Origin: UBA4427 sp046351135
GTDB lineage: Bacteria; Myxococcota_A; UBA9160; UBA4427
Reading direction: 5' to 3'
Assembly (NCBI GenBank): GCA_046351135.1
Contig: JAXLZA010000002.1
Location: 372,001 to 436,000, forward strand
Length of the DNA stretch: 64,000 nt
Shown: positions 35,711 to 45,282 of the stretch, piece by piece
Layout: each line of letters begins with the position of its first letter
Numbering within the stretch: position 1 is the first letter of the stretch
Made by a program: the position numbers and the translations under genes
Notes under the pieces: generated by a model
The model's input: only the letters and a program-made list of their open reading frames with translations
The model's database searches: none
What the model was told of the DNA's origin: nothing

Positions 35711-37813
35711 ATGGTCGTACCGGCCTTCGACACCCGACTCCTGCTCCAGATCGCGCTGCTCGCGCTGGGGCTCGGTCTCGGCGGGCTCGCGCTCCTGCGT
35801 CGGGAGGGGGCGCGGTCGGGCCTGCGATGGATCGTCGCCCTCGCGCTCGTGGCCGGGATCGTCCTCGCGGCGATCGCCTACCAGACGGGCCAGGATGCCC
35901 GTCTCGCCTCGATCGCGGCGCTCGAGGCGGAGCTGCCCGCGCGCGAGCACGCGGCGTCTCCGGGCGGTGTCGGGGGCGCAGCCGCGGATCGGATGGCGGG
36001 CGGGGCCCGGCCGGATCCGCTCGCGGCCTACGTCTCGTCGGACCGCTGCCGCGCCTGTCATCCCGGCAACTACGACTCCTGGCACCGCAGCTACCACCGG
36101 ACGATGACCCAGCGCGCGACCCCCGCCGCCGTCCTCGGCGCCTTCTCGGGGCAGACCCTCGAAGCGAAGGGACGCAGCTACCGCCTCGAGCGACGCGGCG
36201 ACGAGTACTGGGTCGAGATGGCCGATCCCGACTGGGAGGCCGAGCTGATGGCGCGCGGCGTCCGACCGGACTCCGTCCCCGACCGGCGCGCCCCGCGCCG
36301 CTGGAAGCGGGTCGTCCTGACGACCGGCTCGCATCACATGCAGACCTACTGGGTCGCGAGCAGCCGCGACGGTCGGCTCTTCAACTTTCCGTGGCTCTGG
36401 CTCGTCGAGGACCAGCGCTGGATTCCGCGGGAAGACGGCTTCATCCGGCCTCCGGACGGCGCCCGGACCTTCGACGTGTGGCACGACAGCTGCATCGAGT
36501 GTCATGCCATCGGGGGCGAGAAGGAGCGGGCGCCGCTCGCGGGCTGGCGTCCCCGGGCCGCCGAGCTGGGGATCGCCTGCGAGGGCTGCCACGGCCCCGC
36601 GGAGGAGCACGTGCGCGTCAACCAGGACCCGGCGCGGCGCTACCGCCTGCGGCTCTCGGACGAGCCCGATCCGACGATCGTCAATCCGGCGCGCCTCGAC
36701 GCGAAGGCCTCGTCGCAGGTCTGTGGCTACTGCCACGGCATGAACATGTGGAAGCCCGTTCCGCTCGAGAACGGCGTCCGCTTCCATCCGGGGGACGATC
36801 TGCGCGAGACGCGCGTGGTCCTGCGCGCGAGCGCGAAGGCGGAGAAGTCGACGGATCCCCTCGAGCAGCGGGACTGGCCCGCGCTCATGCAGCAGCTCGA
36901 GCAGGCGATGGTCGACAATCCGACCCTGCTCGAGGAGCGCTTCTGGCCCGACGGCATGGTCCGCGTCTCCGGCCGCGAGCACAACGGCATGATCGAGTCG
37001 AAGTGCTTCGACGGCGGGAAGCTCTCGTGCCTCTCCTGTCATTCGATGCACGCGAGCGAGTCCCTCGACGACCAGCTCGCGAAGGACCGCCTGCAGGATC
37101 GCGCCTGCCTGCAGTGCCATCCGACCTTCGGCGAAGACGTCGAGTCGCATAGCCACCACCCCCGCGAGTCCGCCGGCAGCCGGTGCCAGAATTGCCACAT
37201 GCCGCATACGGTCTACGGGCTGCTGAAGTCGATCCGCAGCCACTGGATCGACAGCCCGAGCGCGGCCACGACCCGCGCCACCGGCCGGGCGAACGCCTGC
37301 AATCTCTGCCACCTCGACAAGAGCCTCGGCTGGTCGGCGGATCGGCTGACGGCCTGGTACGGGCAGCCGCGGCCCGAGCTCTCCCGCGACGAGGAGGAGA
37401 TCGGCGAGGGCATCCGGTGGACGCTCTCGGGCGACGCCCAGCAGCGCGCGATGATGGCCTGGCACATGGGCGAGCCCGAGCCGAAGCAGGCGTCGGGCGA
37501 CGCCTGGATGGGTTATTTCCTCGGCCACCTGCTCGATGATCCCTATCCCGCGGTCCGCTACCGCGCGGGCCACTCCCTGGCCAAGCTCTCGGCGGAGAAG
37601 CCGCTCGCCTACGATTTCCTCGATGCCCCCGCCGAGCGGGCGCGGATTCGGCGCGAGGCGATGGCCTACTGGCGCGCGGGCGCCGAGAAGCTGCGGGGAC
37701 CGGGGGAAGATCGTCGGGCGCGCCTGATCGCCGCCGACGGACGCCTCGACGAGGCCGAGATCGAGCGCCTCGCGAAGGCGCGGGACGATCGCGCGATGGA
37801 TCTGCGGGAATGA
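35711..37813 (+). CDS. Membrane-anchored octaheme cytochrome c
   Basis: The 700-residue protein has two N-terminal helices (about 10-28 and 39-57) joined by a basic loop, placing both termini in the periplasm. Eight CxxCH heme sites follow: CRACH (113-117), CIECH, CEGCH, CGYCH, CLSCH, CLQCH, CQNCH and CNLCH. The last about 150 residues are helical with a HEAT-like segment (DPYPAVRYRAGHSLAKL). Eight hemes and the CHxMH context recall octaheme cytochromes and cytochrome c554-type families, but the two-helix anchor and HEAT tail differ from the textbook enzymes. The stop overlaps the next gene by ATGA. It is either an electron conduit or a reductase of a small substrate; I cannot tell which. Confidence 0.9.
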   Translation: MVVPAFDTRLLLQIALLALGLGLGGLALLRREGARSGLRWIVALALVAGIVLAAIAYQTGQDARLASIAALEAELPAREHAASPGGVGGAAADRMAGGARPDPLAAYVSSDRCRACHPGNYDSWHRSYHRTMTQRATPAAVLGAFSGQTLEAKGRSYRLERRGDEYWVEMADPDWEAELMARGVRPDSVPDRRAPRRWKRVVLTTGSHHMQTYWVASSRDGRLFNFPWLWLVEDQRWIPREDGFIRPPDGARTFDVWHDSCIECHAIGGEKERAPLAGWRPRAAELGIACEGCHGPAEEHVRVNQDPARRYRLRLSDEPDPTIVNPARLDAKASSQVCGYCHGMNMWKPVPLENGVRFHPGDDLRETRVVLRASAKAEKSTDPLEQRDWPALMQQLEQAMVDNPTLLEERFWPDGMVRVSGREHNGMIESKCFDGGKLSCLSCHSMHASESLDDQLAKDRLQDRACLQCHPTFGEDVESHSHHPRESAGSRCQNCHMPHTVYGLLKSIRSHWIDSPSAATTRATGRANACNLCHLDKSLGWSADRLTAWYGQPRPELSRDEEEIGEGIRWTLSGDAQQRAMMAWHMGEPEPKQASGDAWMGYFLGHLLDDPYPAVRYRAGHSLAKLSAEKPLAYDFLDAPAERARIRREAMAYWRAGAEKLRGPGEDRRARLIAADGRLDEAEIERLAKARDDRAMDLRE

Positions 37814-38286
37814 CGGGGGGCGAGGCGATGACTGGATCGGATCCCGGGCTCGAGGAGACGGCGGCGAGGCATCTCGCCTTCGGCTGGGGAGCGATCGTCG
37901 CGTCGATCGCGCTCGGGACGCTGCTCGAGGGTCTGCACGCCTTCAAGCTCGGTCTCTATCTCGACGTCGCGAACGAGACGCGGCGGCTCCTCTGGACCCT
38001 CGCTCATGCGCACGGCGCCCTGCTCGGCCTCGTGAACGTCGCCTTCGCGACGAGCCTCCCGAAGCTCCCGTCCCTCGGGCCGGGGAGCCGCGCGCTCGCG
38101 TCGCGGACGCTCGTGGCCGGGACGCTGCTGCTGCCGGCGGGCTTCTTCCTCGGCGGGCTCTTCGTCTACGACGGCGATCCCGGGCTCGCCGTCCTGCTCG
38201 CACCGCTCGGCGCGCTGCTCGTCCTCGTGGCGGGCGTCGCGATCGCGCTCGGCGCGCGCCGGGGCGGCGGCGCGGGCGGAGCCTGA
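37810..38286 (+). CDS. Four-helix membrane protein coupled to octaheme cytochrome
   Basis: The 158-residue protein has four predicted membrane helices (about 24-45, 60-84, 95-120, 125-150). Histidines are placed at His43 (EGLHAFK) and His66/His68 (LAHAHGALLG) in or near helices 1 and 2, which could bind heme b, copper or quinol. The family is not recognised. ATG 37810 overlaps the cytochrome stop by 4 bp, so it should be made in fixed ratio with it. An inner-membrane redox partner is the natural hypothesis, but no motif proves it. Confidence 0.7.
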   Translation: MTGGEAMTGSDPGLEETAARHLAFGWGAIVASIALGTLLEGLHAFKLGLYLDVANETRRLLWTLAHAHGALLGLVNVAFATSLPKLPSLGPGSRALASRTLVAGTLLLPAGFFLGGLFVYDGDPGLAVLLAPLGALLVLVAGVAIALGARRGGGAGGA

Positions 38287-38366
38287 GGCGCCTGGGGCGC
38301 CCCGTCCGAGGCCGGGGCGAAGCGGGCGTCGGGGCGGTGTCGGGCGGGTGGGCCCGTCGTGCTTTC

Positions 38367-39176
38367 TCACGCGCCCGGCTTCCCCGGTCCCGCGGTCGAC
38401 GCACCGTCGGCCGTGTCGCCTCCCTGCTGCGCGCTGCCCCGTGCCGTCACCGCGCCGCGGCGCGCGGCGAACTCGGTCGTGTCGACCTGCCAGGCGAGGG
38501 AGACCTTCTCCTCGAGGGCGAGCGCCTCGGCGAGCGAAAGTCCGGCACCGCGATCGTAGAGATCGAGCGAGCCCGCGACGGCGCGGGCGTCGCTCGAGAC
38601 GATGTCGGCGGCGAGGGCGAGCGCGTCCTCGCGCAGGCGTTCGTGGGCGACCACGCGGTTCACGAGCCCGATCCGCAGCGCCTCCGCCGCGTCGACGAAG
38701 TTCCCCGTCAGCGTCATCTCCTTCGCCTTCGCGAGGCCGACGGCCCGGGGCAGGAGCGCCGACAGCCCCCAGCGCGGGAGCGCGCCGAGGCGCGCGTGGG
38801 TGTCGGCGAAGCGGGCGCGCTCCGACGCGAGGATGAAGTCGCAGGAGAGCGCGATCTCGAGCGCCCCCGAGACGCAGGCCCCGTTCACCGCGGCGACCAC
38901 CGGCTTGCGCACGCTCCGCAGCGCGCGCCCCGGATCCGTCGGGCGCATCGCCGTCCCCTGGGCCCCGACCTCGCGGATGTCGACGCCCGCCGAGAAGACC
39001 GGATCGGTCGCCGTCAGCAGCATCACGTCGACCTCGGGATCCGCGTCGACGCGGGCGCAGATCTCCTCGAGGGCGAGGCGCATGGCGACGGTGAGCGCGT
39101 TCTTCTTCTCGGCGCGGTCGAGGGTGACGACGAGGACGCGCTCGGCGAGCTCGGTCCGGAGGCCTTCGGTCTGCAT
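38367..39176 (-). CDS. Enoyl-CoA hydratase/isomerase family protein
   Basis: Crotonase-fold protein of 269 residues: LVVTLDRAEKKNALTVAM, DPVFSAGVDIREV (first oxyanion loop), VNGACVSGALEIALSCD (second oxyanion loop), and GLSALLPRAVGLAKAKEM. ATG 39176 has AGGAG about 7 nt upstream. The Gly/Ala/Pro-rich tail (last about 25 residues) is unusual. Hydration or isomerisation of an enoyl-CoA is likely; residues usually equal to the two catalytic glutamates are partly replaced, so the exact reaction is open. It stands downstream of the LLM and Rieske genes on the same strand. Confidence 0.88.
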   Translation of the reverse strand: MQTEGLRTELAERVLVVTLDRAEKKNALTVAMRLALEEICARVDADPEVDVMLLTATDPVFSAGVDIREVGAQGTAMRPTDPGRALRSVRKPVVAAVNGACVSGALEIALSCDFILASERARFADTHARLGALPRWGLSALLPRAVGLAKAKEMTLTGNFVDAAEALRIGLVNRVVAHERLREDALALAADIVSSDARAVAGSLDLYDRGAGLSLAEALALEEKVSLAWQVDTTEFAARRGAVTARGSAQQGGDTADGASTAGPGKPGA

Positions 39177-39220
39177 CGGGATTCTCCTGCCGCGACGGAG
39201 CGACGCTCGTCCGTTCGCGA

Positions 39221-40147
39221 TCAGAGCCGCGCGAGCTGCCGCGGCCACTCCTCGGCGAGGATCGCGAAGCATTTCTCCGCGCGCTTCGCCCCGCCGAACA
39301 AGGACAGCACGACGTTCACCGTCGTCGCCCCCGCCCGCGCCCAGTCCGGCACCGCTGCGAGGCTCGCCCGCAGATCCGGCCGGCCGTCCGCACCGGCCAC
39401 CGCGTCGAGATCGCCCTGGATCCCGAGCCGATCCGGATCGCGCCCCGCCCGGGCGAAGGCCTCGCGGACGCGCACGACGTCGCCGCGGAAGGGCTCGAGG
39501 GCGGAGTAGGGCGCGGGGATCCAGCCGTCGCCGAGGCCCGTGATCCGCTCGAGGTTGCGTGCATGCAGCGAGCCCGCGAACCAGATCGGGATGCCCTCCG
39601 GCTGCACCGGCCTCGGCCGACACCAGATCCGATCGAACGAGAAGCTCTCCGACGCGAAGGACGCCGGGGCATCGCGCCAGAGCACGCGACAGGCGGCCAT
39701 CGTATCCGTCAGGATCCGGCCGCGCTTCGCCCAGTCGACGTTCGAGGCATCGAACTCTTCGCGCTGCCAGCCCGTCGCGACGCCGATCTCCATGCGCCCG
39801 TTCGAGAGGACGTCGAGGGTCGCGAGCGTCTTCGCGAGGAGCGGGGCGGGGCGCAGCGGGGCGATCAGGATCTTCGTCGAGAAGCGGATCCGGCGGGTCA
39901 CCGCCGAGAGCGCCGCGATCAGCGACAGCGGCTCGAGCCAGGGCGTGTCCGGCGGAAACGGAAACGGCCCCCACGGATAGAGGTCCGTCCGCTCGCTCAT
40001 CACGACGTGGTCGGTCAAGAGCAGACGATCGACGCCGGCGGCCTCGGCCATCCGCGCCTGCTCGAGGAGCTGTGCGACGGCGGCGGGCTCGCCGAGGCCG
40101 GGGCCGTAGGTCGTGAGGGTGACGGAGAGGGTGGGGCGGCGATTCAT
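39221..40147 (-). CDS. LLM-class F420/FMN-dependent oxidoreductase
   Basis: Luciferase-like TIM-barrel enzyme of 308 residues: DRLLLTDHVVM, RIRFSTKILIAPLRPAPLLAKTLATLD split over two strands, GRMEIGVATGWQREEFDA, IPIWFAGSLHARNLERI and GDGWIPAPYS. These match the probable F420-dependent TIGR03619-type subgroup, although FMN cannot be excluded. ATG 40147 overlaps the Rieske gene stop by 4 bp, so both are translationally coupled, suggesting a common oxidative pathway. Confidence 0.9.
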   Translation of the reverse strand: MNRRPTLSVTLTTYGPGLGEPAAVAQLLEQARMAEAAGVDRLLLTDHVVMSERTDLYPWGPFPFPPDTPWLEPLSLIAALSAVTRRIRFSTKILIAPLRPAPLLAKTLATLDVLSNGRMEIGVATGWQREEFDASNVDWAKRGRILTDTMAACRVLWRDAPASFASESFSFDRIWCRPRPVQPEGIPIWFAGSLHARNLERITGLGDGWIPAPYSALEPFRGDVVRVREAFARAGRDPDRLGIQGDLDAVAGADGRPDLRASLAAVPDWARAGATTVNVVLSLFGGAKRAEKCFAILAEEWPRQLARL

Positions 40148-41316
40148 GCGGGGCCTCGCTGGGGGATCGCGTCGCCCGCGATCAGCCGAGCCAGCGTCGC
40201 GTGAAGGTGCACGACGCCGATCTCGTTCGTCCCGACGACGAGCTCCTCGGCCGCGCCGGCGTCGAGCCCGCGCTGGATCTTCTCCTGCATCGGAAAATCC
40301 TCCGCCCCCGTGACCCGCAGCTGCAGCGCGAAGGCGTCGTCGAAGCGCTTGCGCTCGCGCTCGTCGGCGACCGGGCGGGCGGTGTAGAAGCGGGTCTCGA
40401 CGCGGGCGCGGTTCGGCTCGGGGGACTCGAAGCGCCAGAGGAGCGCGTAGTCCCGGGTCGCCGAGAGGAGCGCGTTCGGCGCGAGGTACCACTGGACCGT
40501 CGCGTGGTCGACGAGCCGCCAGCCGCTCTCGGGCGCGTCGCGCAGGCCGGCCAGGCTGCGGCGCGCGACGGGGAAGCGCAGGTGGGGTCCGATCGGGTCC
40601 GCGACCATCGGCAGCGAGAAATAATGCGGATGCACCGTATCGCGGTGGAGCGAGAAGACGTGGAGCGACTCGAGGAAGGTCTCGAGCAGGAGCTTCCAGT
40701 TGGCGTTCCAGGTCGTGGTTCGCGCGTCGAAGAAGTGGAAGCCCGCGAGACCGAGGGCGTCGAGATCGGGCGCGACGGCGCCGAGCCAGGCCGTGGCCTC
40801 GATCGGAGCGTCGCCCTCGGCGCGGACCAGGACGAGGCCGTTCGCTTCCGCGCATGGCCGCGGTCGCAGGCCGAGCTTTGCCCGATCGCAGGCGGCGTGG
40901 CCTGCTTCGCCGAGGGGGATCGCGGCGAGGGCGCCGTTCAGGTCGTAGGTCCAGGCATGGAACGGGCAGGCGAGGCGCCCGCCCGCGGCGCGGCCCGTGC
41001 CCTCGGCGACCGGAGCGCCGCGGTGGCGGCAGGCGTTGGCGAAGGCCCGGACGCGTCGCTCACCGTCGCGGACGAGGAGGATCGGGACGCCGCCGAGCTC
41101 GAGGGCGAGGAAGCTCCCGGTCTCGGGCAGGTCGGCCGAGAGGGCCGCGGCGACCGGGGCCCCGCGAAAGAGCCGGTCGCGCTCGCGCGCGAGATGGTCG
41201 GGGCTCGCGTGGTGGGCGGCGGGGATGCGCAGCGGGGTGGGCGCGGCGTCGGTCGTGCCGGCGGCGAGATGGGCGAGCATGCGCCGGATCAGGGAGAGCT
41301 CGGCCGTGCGCTCCAT
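40144..41316 (-). CDS. Rieske-type ring-hydroxylating oxygenase, alpha subunit
   Basis: The 390-residue oxygenase has an N-terminal Rieske [2Fe-2S] domain with Cys96/His98 (NACRHRGAPV) and Cys117/His120 (CPFHAW). The C-terminal mononuclear-iron domain carries NWKLLLETFLESLHVFSLHRD, which supplies the two-histidine site. No ferredoxin or reductase is adjacent, so electrons must come from elsewhere. It is divergent from the TPR lipoprotein and coupled to the LLM oxidoreductase. Hydroxylation or demethylation of an aromatic or choline-like substrate is plausible; no further specificity can be seen. Confidence 0.92.
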   Translation of the reverse strand: MERTAELSLIRRMLAHLAAGTTDAAPTPLRIPAAHHASPDHLARERDRLFRGAPVAAALSADLPETGSFLALELGGVPILLVRDGERRVRAFANACRHRGAPVAEGTGRAAGGRLACPFHAWTYDLNGALAAIPLGEAGHAACDRAKLGLRPRPCAEANGLVLVRAEGDAPIEATAWLGAVAPDLDALGLAGFHFFDARTTTWNANWKLLLETFLESLHVFSLHRDTVHPHYFSLPMVADPIGPHLRFPVARRSLAGLRDAPESGWRLVDHATVQWYLAPNALLSATRDYALLWRFESPEPNRARVETRFYTARPVADERERKRFDDAFALQLRVTGAEDFPMQEKIQRGLDAGAAEELVVGTNEIGVVHLHATLARLIAGDAIPQRGPA

Positions 41317-41518
41317 CGTTGGGCTCCCTCGCGTCGGCCGGTGGCACGGTCGGGCGGCGCGGCCCGGCGGTGTCCGAGAGGGCTAGCAGATGGGCGAGGG
41401 GGGATCGAGCGCATCGGGCGCGGAGGCCCCGGGAGTCGATCGTTCCGTCCGCCGGCATCTCGACGCCGGCCATCGCGTCGCCGATCCTCTCGCCCGCTTC
41501 GACCCGTAGGAGATCCGC

Positions 41519-43090
41519 ATGCGCCCCACGCCCGATCGAGCCTCGTCGCGTCCCCCCTTCCTCGTCGCCGGGTCCCGGCTCGGGTCCGCGATGCGGACCG
41601 GCTCACTCGCCCTGGCCCTGCTTGCGGGGCTCGCGGCCGCCTGGCTGGCGGGCTGTGCGACGCGCTCGCCGGCGCGTCAGGAGTACGTCGAGGTCCGGAC
41701 CGAGAACTTCGTCGTGACGAGCAGCCTCGAGCCCGACGAGACGCTCGAGTTCGTTCGCAACCTCGAGTTCTTCCATGCCGGCCTGCGGGCGCTCCTCGGC
41801 CAGGAGCACGAGATCGTCCGGCTCGCGCCGACGCCGGTCTACGTCTTCGACGACCGCAGCTTCGGTCGGCCCTTCGCCGTCCGCACCCAGACCGCCTATC
41901 TCGTCGACGCGGTCGAGGCCCCCGTGCTCGTCTTCCGGGGCGGACGCGACTTCGCGGCGCGGGCGACGCCGGAGCTGCGCCAGCGCTATGCGCAGCGCAT
42001 GCTTCGGGATCGCGCGCCGGTCGAGCGTCCGCTCTGGTACGAGGAGGGCGTCTCCCAGCTCGCGCGCACGATGGACGAGACGCCGAAGGGCAGCCGCGTC
42101 GGCGGGATCGTGCCGGAGTTCAAGCTCGCGGTGCTCACCTGGAAGAACGCGGAGCTCCTCGCGAGCCTGAACCGCGCCGATCTGAGCGAAGAAACGCGAC
42201 CGGAGCGCGAGCGCTACTCGGCGCGCTGCTGGGCGATCGCCCATACCCTCGAGTTCGCCGGCAGCCCGGCTTCGGCGACCCAGACCCGCCTCGACGCCTA
42301 TCGCCGCGCGCTCGACTCGAGCGGCCCCGACCAGCTGGATCGGGCCCTCGAGGCGACCGGGCTCGATCCCGAGGCGCTGCAGAAGGAGATCTACAAGCAT
42401 CTCGAGGCGCGTCGCCCCAAGGTCCGCCTCGTCGAGCTGCGCGGCTTCGACTTCGATCGGTTGAAGGCCGTCCCGCTCTCGAGCGCGGAGTCGAAGGCCC
42501 GGCTCGGGGAGCTCGCCCTCCTGATCGACAAGGTCGATCTCGCCGAGGAGCACTTCGAGCTCGCCCTGAAGGCCGACCCGAAGAACCCGCGCGCTCGAAT
42601 CGGCCGGGCCGTCGTCGCGGCGCGCTCGGGCGATGCCGACGTCGTCGAGGCCACGTTCCGGAGCCTCGAGCTCCTCGCGGACGCCCCCGCCGAATATCAC
42701 GCCGCGGCGGGCGACGCCCACCTCGCGCTCGCCCGGGCGACCGACTCGGTGCGCGCGCGACGCGATGCGCTCGCGCTGGCGCGGGAGAGCTTCGAGCAGG
42801 GCGCGCGGGGGCCGACGCCTTCGGCGCGCGCCCAGCTCGGCATGGCCCGAACCTACGTCGAGGTCGAGGGCGAGAATGCCGGCGAGGCGATCGCCTGGAT
42901 CGACGCGGCCCGCAAGACGCGGCCGGGCTCCCTCGAGCTCGAGCTCTGGCAGGCCCGGGCCGAGATCGGGATGGGTGAATCGCGGCTCGCGCGCGTGCGG
43001 CTGCGCAACGTCGTCTCCCGGACCCACGACCTCGACCAGGAGGACGCCGCCCGGGCGCTGATCGAGTCGGTCGGGGGCGCCGGGCGTTAG
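41519..43090 (+). CDS. TPR-containing lipoprotein with peptidase-like N-terminal region
   Basis: Lipoprotein (lipobox WLAGC) with a segment YVEVRTENFVVTSSLEPDETLEFV and PLWYEEGVSQLARTMDE that resembles the DUF1570/gluzincin-like proteins often fused to TPRs, but the full HExxH motif is absent (YEEGVSQ only). C-terminal TPR-like helices (LAEEHFELALKADPKNPRARI) follow. ATG 41519 has GGAG 5 nt upstream and gives 523 residues; ATG 41591 would give a more normal signal peptide and 499 residues. Its stop overlaps the stop of the molybdopterin enzyme tail-to-tail by 4 bp. Confidence 0.78.
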   Translation: MRPTPDRASSRPPFLVAGSRLGSAMRTGSLALALLAGLAAAWLAGCATRSPARQEYVEVRTENFVVTSSLEPDETLEFVRNLEFFHAGLRALLGQEHEIVRLAPTPVYVFDDRSFGRPFAVRTQTAYLVDAVEAPVLVFRGGRDFAARATPELRQRYAQRMLRDRAPVERPLWYEEGVSQLARTMDETPKGSRVGGIVPEFKLAVLTWKNAELLASLNRADLSEETRPERERYSARCWAIAHTLEFAGSPASATQTRLDAYRRALDSSGPDQLDRALEATGLDPEALQKEIYKHLEARRPKVRLVELRGFDFDRLKAVPLSSAESKARLGELALLIDKVDLAEEHFELALKADPKNPRARIGRAVVAARSGDADVVEATFRSLELLADAPAEYHAAAGDAHLALARATDSVRARRDALALARESFEQGARGPTPSARAQLGMARTYVEVEGENAGEAIAWIDAARKTRPGSLELELWQARAEIGMGESRLARVRLRNVVSRTHDLDQEDAARALIESVGGAGR

Positions 43091-45282
43091 GCGTCAACCA
43101 CGCGCCGGACGTCGATCAGGATGCCCGAGAGGTGGGACATCCCCGAGAGCGGCTCGATGTTCGCCGGGCCGTCGCCCGCGAGCCGATTCGAGTTGACGCC
43201 CGGATGCGTCCGGGCGTGGGAGAGGCCGTCGGCCTTCGAGTGACCCCAGCACTGCGGGATCGCGACGGTGCGCGGCATCATCTCGTCCGAGACGCGGACG
43301 GGGATCCGGATCCGACCATGGGCCGACTCGACGTCGACCGGGTCGCCGTTCGACACGCCGATCCGCGCCGCGTCCTCGGGATGCAGATAGGCGTGGTTCG
43401 TCTTCTCGCGGACGAGCGCAGCGCTGTTCGACGAGGCGGTGTTCATGCGCTTGATCTGGCGCATGCCGATCAGCTTCAGGCGGTCGCGGGTCTCGAGCTC
43501 CTCGGCGTAGAGGCGCTCGGCCGTCGCTTCGAAGGCGGCGACGATCGGGTCGGGGGCGAGGTCGACCTTCTTGTGGGGCGTCAGCACGCGATCGGTCCCG
43601 AGGAAGTTGCCGCCCTCGTTCTCGGGGAGCAGCAGGCCGTGGGGATGCTTCTCGGCCATCTCCCGAATGCCGGGGAGCCCCGCCTTCTTGAACATGCCGT
43701 CGAGGATCTTCTCCGGGCCCGGGAGCAGGCGCCCGATCGGTCCGAAGTGCAGCCGCGCGTAGAGCTTCGCCGCCAGCGAGGCGAGGCGATTGTCGAAGAG
43801 CGTGACGCCCAGGGCGTCGGCGAGGCGCAGGTAGATCCACCACTCCGGCCGCACGTCGGGCGGTGCCTCGAGGACCGGATCGGCGTAGATGATGTAGGGC
43901 GTCGAGCAGGTTCCCGCGAAGCTCTGCAGCGCGTACGGGATCTCGGGTCGCTCCATCCAGGTCGTCGCCGGGAGCACGTAGTGGGCGAGGGAGCCGACCT
44001 CGTTGCGGAAGAGGTCGATCGTGACGAGCAGCTCGAGGCTCGCGAAGGCCTCGTCGAGGCGGCCGTCGGGATTGCTGCAGGCGAGCAGCGGATTGCTCGC
44101 CTCGACGATCATCGCGCGGATCCGCTTCGGATCGTCCGGGACGTTCGGGTCGCCGAGGATGTCGTCGGCGAGCATGCCCGAGGGCTGGAGGCCCGACACC
44201 GTCGGGAGCCCGTCCTCGCGATCGAAGCGCAGCGCGAGCTCCTTCAGCGCGTCGCCCATGTCGATCAGGCCGGAGCCGAGCAGCGTCCCGCCCTTGCGGT
44301 CGAGGTTGCCGCTGACCGCGTTGATCGCCTCGAGCAGCCAGAAGCAGGGCGAGCCGCTGCGGCCCTGGTTGACGCCGGTCGCCATCGAGAGCGCGGCGCC
44401 GCGGCCGCTCCGGCTCGCCTCGGAGTGGGCGCGGACGAGATCGCGCAGGGTCTCGGCGGGGACGCCGGTGACCCGCTCCTGGCGCTCGGGGGTCCAGGCT
44501 TCGACGGACTTCGCGAGGCGCTCGAAGCCGACCATGTAGCGGTCGACGCGCTCGCGATCGACGTGGCCGTTCCGGATCGTCTCGTTCAGGAAGGCGGCGA
44601 GGAAGAAGACGTCGGTGTCGGGGCGGATGAAGACGTGCTCGCCGGCGGCGGCGGTCTCGATCCGGCGCGGGTTCAGGAAGACGACGCGGCCGCCGCGCTT
44701 CACGATCGCCGAGAAGCGCTCGATCGGACGCGGGAGGTGGTAGAGCGTATTGCCCGAGACGGCGGGGTTCGCGCCGAGGATCAGCATGAAATGCGTCCGA
44801 TCGACGTCGGGATACATGAGGCGCATCGCGGCGCCGTACATCTCGCCGTTCACGCGGAACTTGTTCATCGTGTCGCAGGTCCCCGTGCCGTACATGCGGC
44901 GGGACCCGATCGCGTTGAAGAGCGCGACCCGGAACATCGGCGAGAGCACGATCGCGCCGCCGGCGGAGCCCACGAAATGGGCGAGGACCTGGGGGCCGTG
45001 GCGATCGATCAGGCTGCGCAGCTTCGCGCCGATCTCCGAGATCGCCTGCTCCCACGAGATGTCGACGAAGCGGTCGCCGACGCGCTTCTGGGGATGGAGG
45101 ATGCGGTCGGGGCTGTGCTGCGTCGCACCCCAGCGCGTGCCCTTCACGCAGGCGTAGCCCTTGCTGACGACGTGCTTCGGGTCGGGCCGGATCGCGACGA
45201 CGCGGTTCGCCTCGACGTCGACCTCGAGGCCGCAGGTCGCTTCGCAGATGCGGCAGAAGGTGATGCGGGTCTCGACGCTCAT
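43087..45282 (-). CDS. Molybdopterin-dependent oxidoreductase (DMSO reductase family)
   Basis: The 731-residue catalytic subunit has an N-terminal 4Fe-4S site: Cys10, Cys13, Cys17 (FCRICEATCG) and Cys45 (KGYACVKG). Molybdopterin-binding segments follow, including LFNAIGSRRMYGTGTCDTMNKF, LILGANPAVSGNT and GVNQGRSGSPCFWLLEAINAVSG, and the C-terminal AYLHPEDAARIGVSNGDPV and IPQCWGHSKADGLSHA. There is no Tat signal, so it is probably cytoplasmic or part of a soluble complex. No beta or gamma subunit is adjacent. ATG 45282 overlaps the stop of the DUF3604 lipoprotein gene by 4 bp. Substrate unknown. Confidence 0.9.
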   Translation of the reverse strand: MSVETRITFCRICEATCGLEVDVEANRVVAIRPDPKHVVSKGYACVKGTRWGATQHSPDRILHPQKRVGDRFVDISWEQAISEIGAKLRSLIDRHGPQVLAHFVGSAGGAIVLSPMFRVALFNAIGSRRMYGTGTCDTMNKFRVNGEMYGAAMRLMYPDVDRTHFMLILGANPAVSGNTLYHLPRPIERFSAIVKRGGRVVFLNPRRIETAAAGEHVFIRPDTDVFFLAAFLNETIRNGHVDRERVDRYMVGFERLAKSVEAWTPERQERVTGVPAETLRDLVRAHSEASRSGRGAALSMATGVNQGRSGSPCFWLLEAINAVSGNLDRKGGTLLGSGLIDMGDALKELALRFDREDGLPTVSGLQPSGMLADDILGDPNVPDDPKRIRAMIVEASNPLLACSNPDGRLDEAFASLELLVTIDLFRNEVGSLAHYVLPATTWMERPEIPYALQSFAGTCSTPYIIYADPVLEAPPDVRPEWWIYLRLADALGVTLFDNRLASLAAKLYARLHFGPIGRLLPGPEKILDGMFKKAGLPGIREMAEKHPHGLLLPENEGGNFLGTDRVLTPHKKVDLAPDPIVAAFEATAERLYAEELETRDRLKLIGMRQIKRMNTASSNSAALVREKTNHAYLHPEDAARIGVSNGDPVDVESAHGRIRIPVRVSDEMMPRTVAIPQCWGHSKADGLSHARTHPGVNSNRLAGDGPANIEPLSGMSHLSGILIDVRRVVDA

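Noticed and set aside
38284..38300. GGCGCC...GGCGCC palindrome after the four-helix protein
   Set aside because: Short, no T-tract; expected by chance at this GC content.
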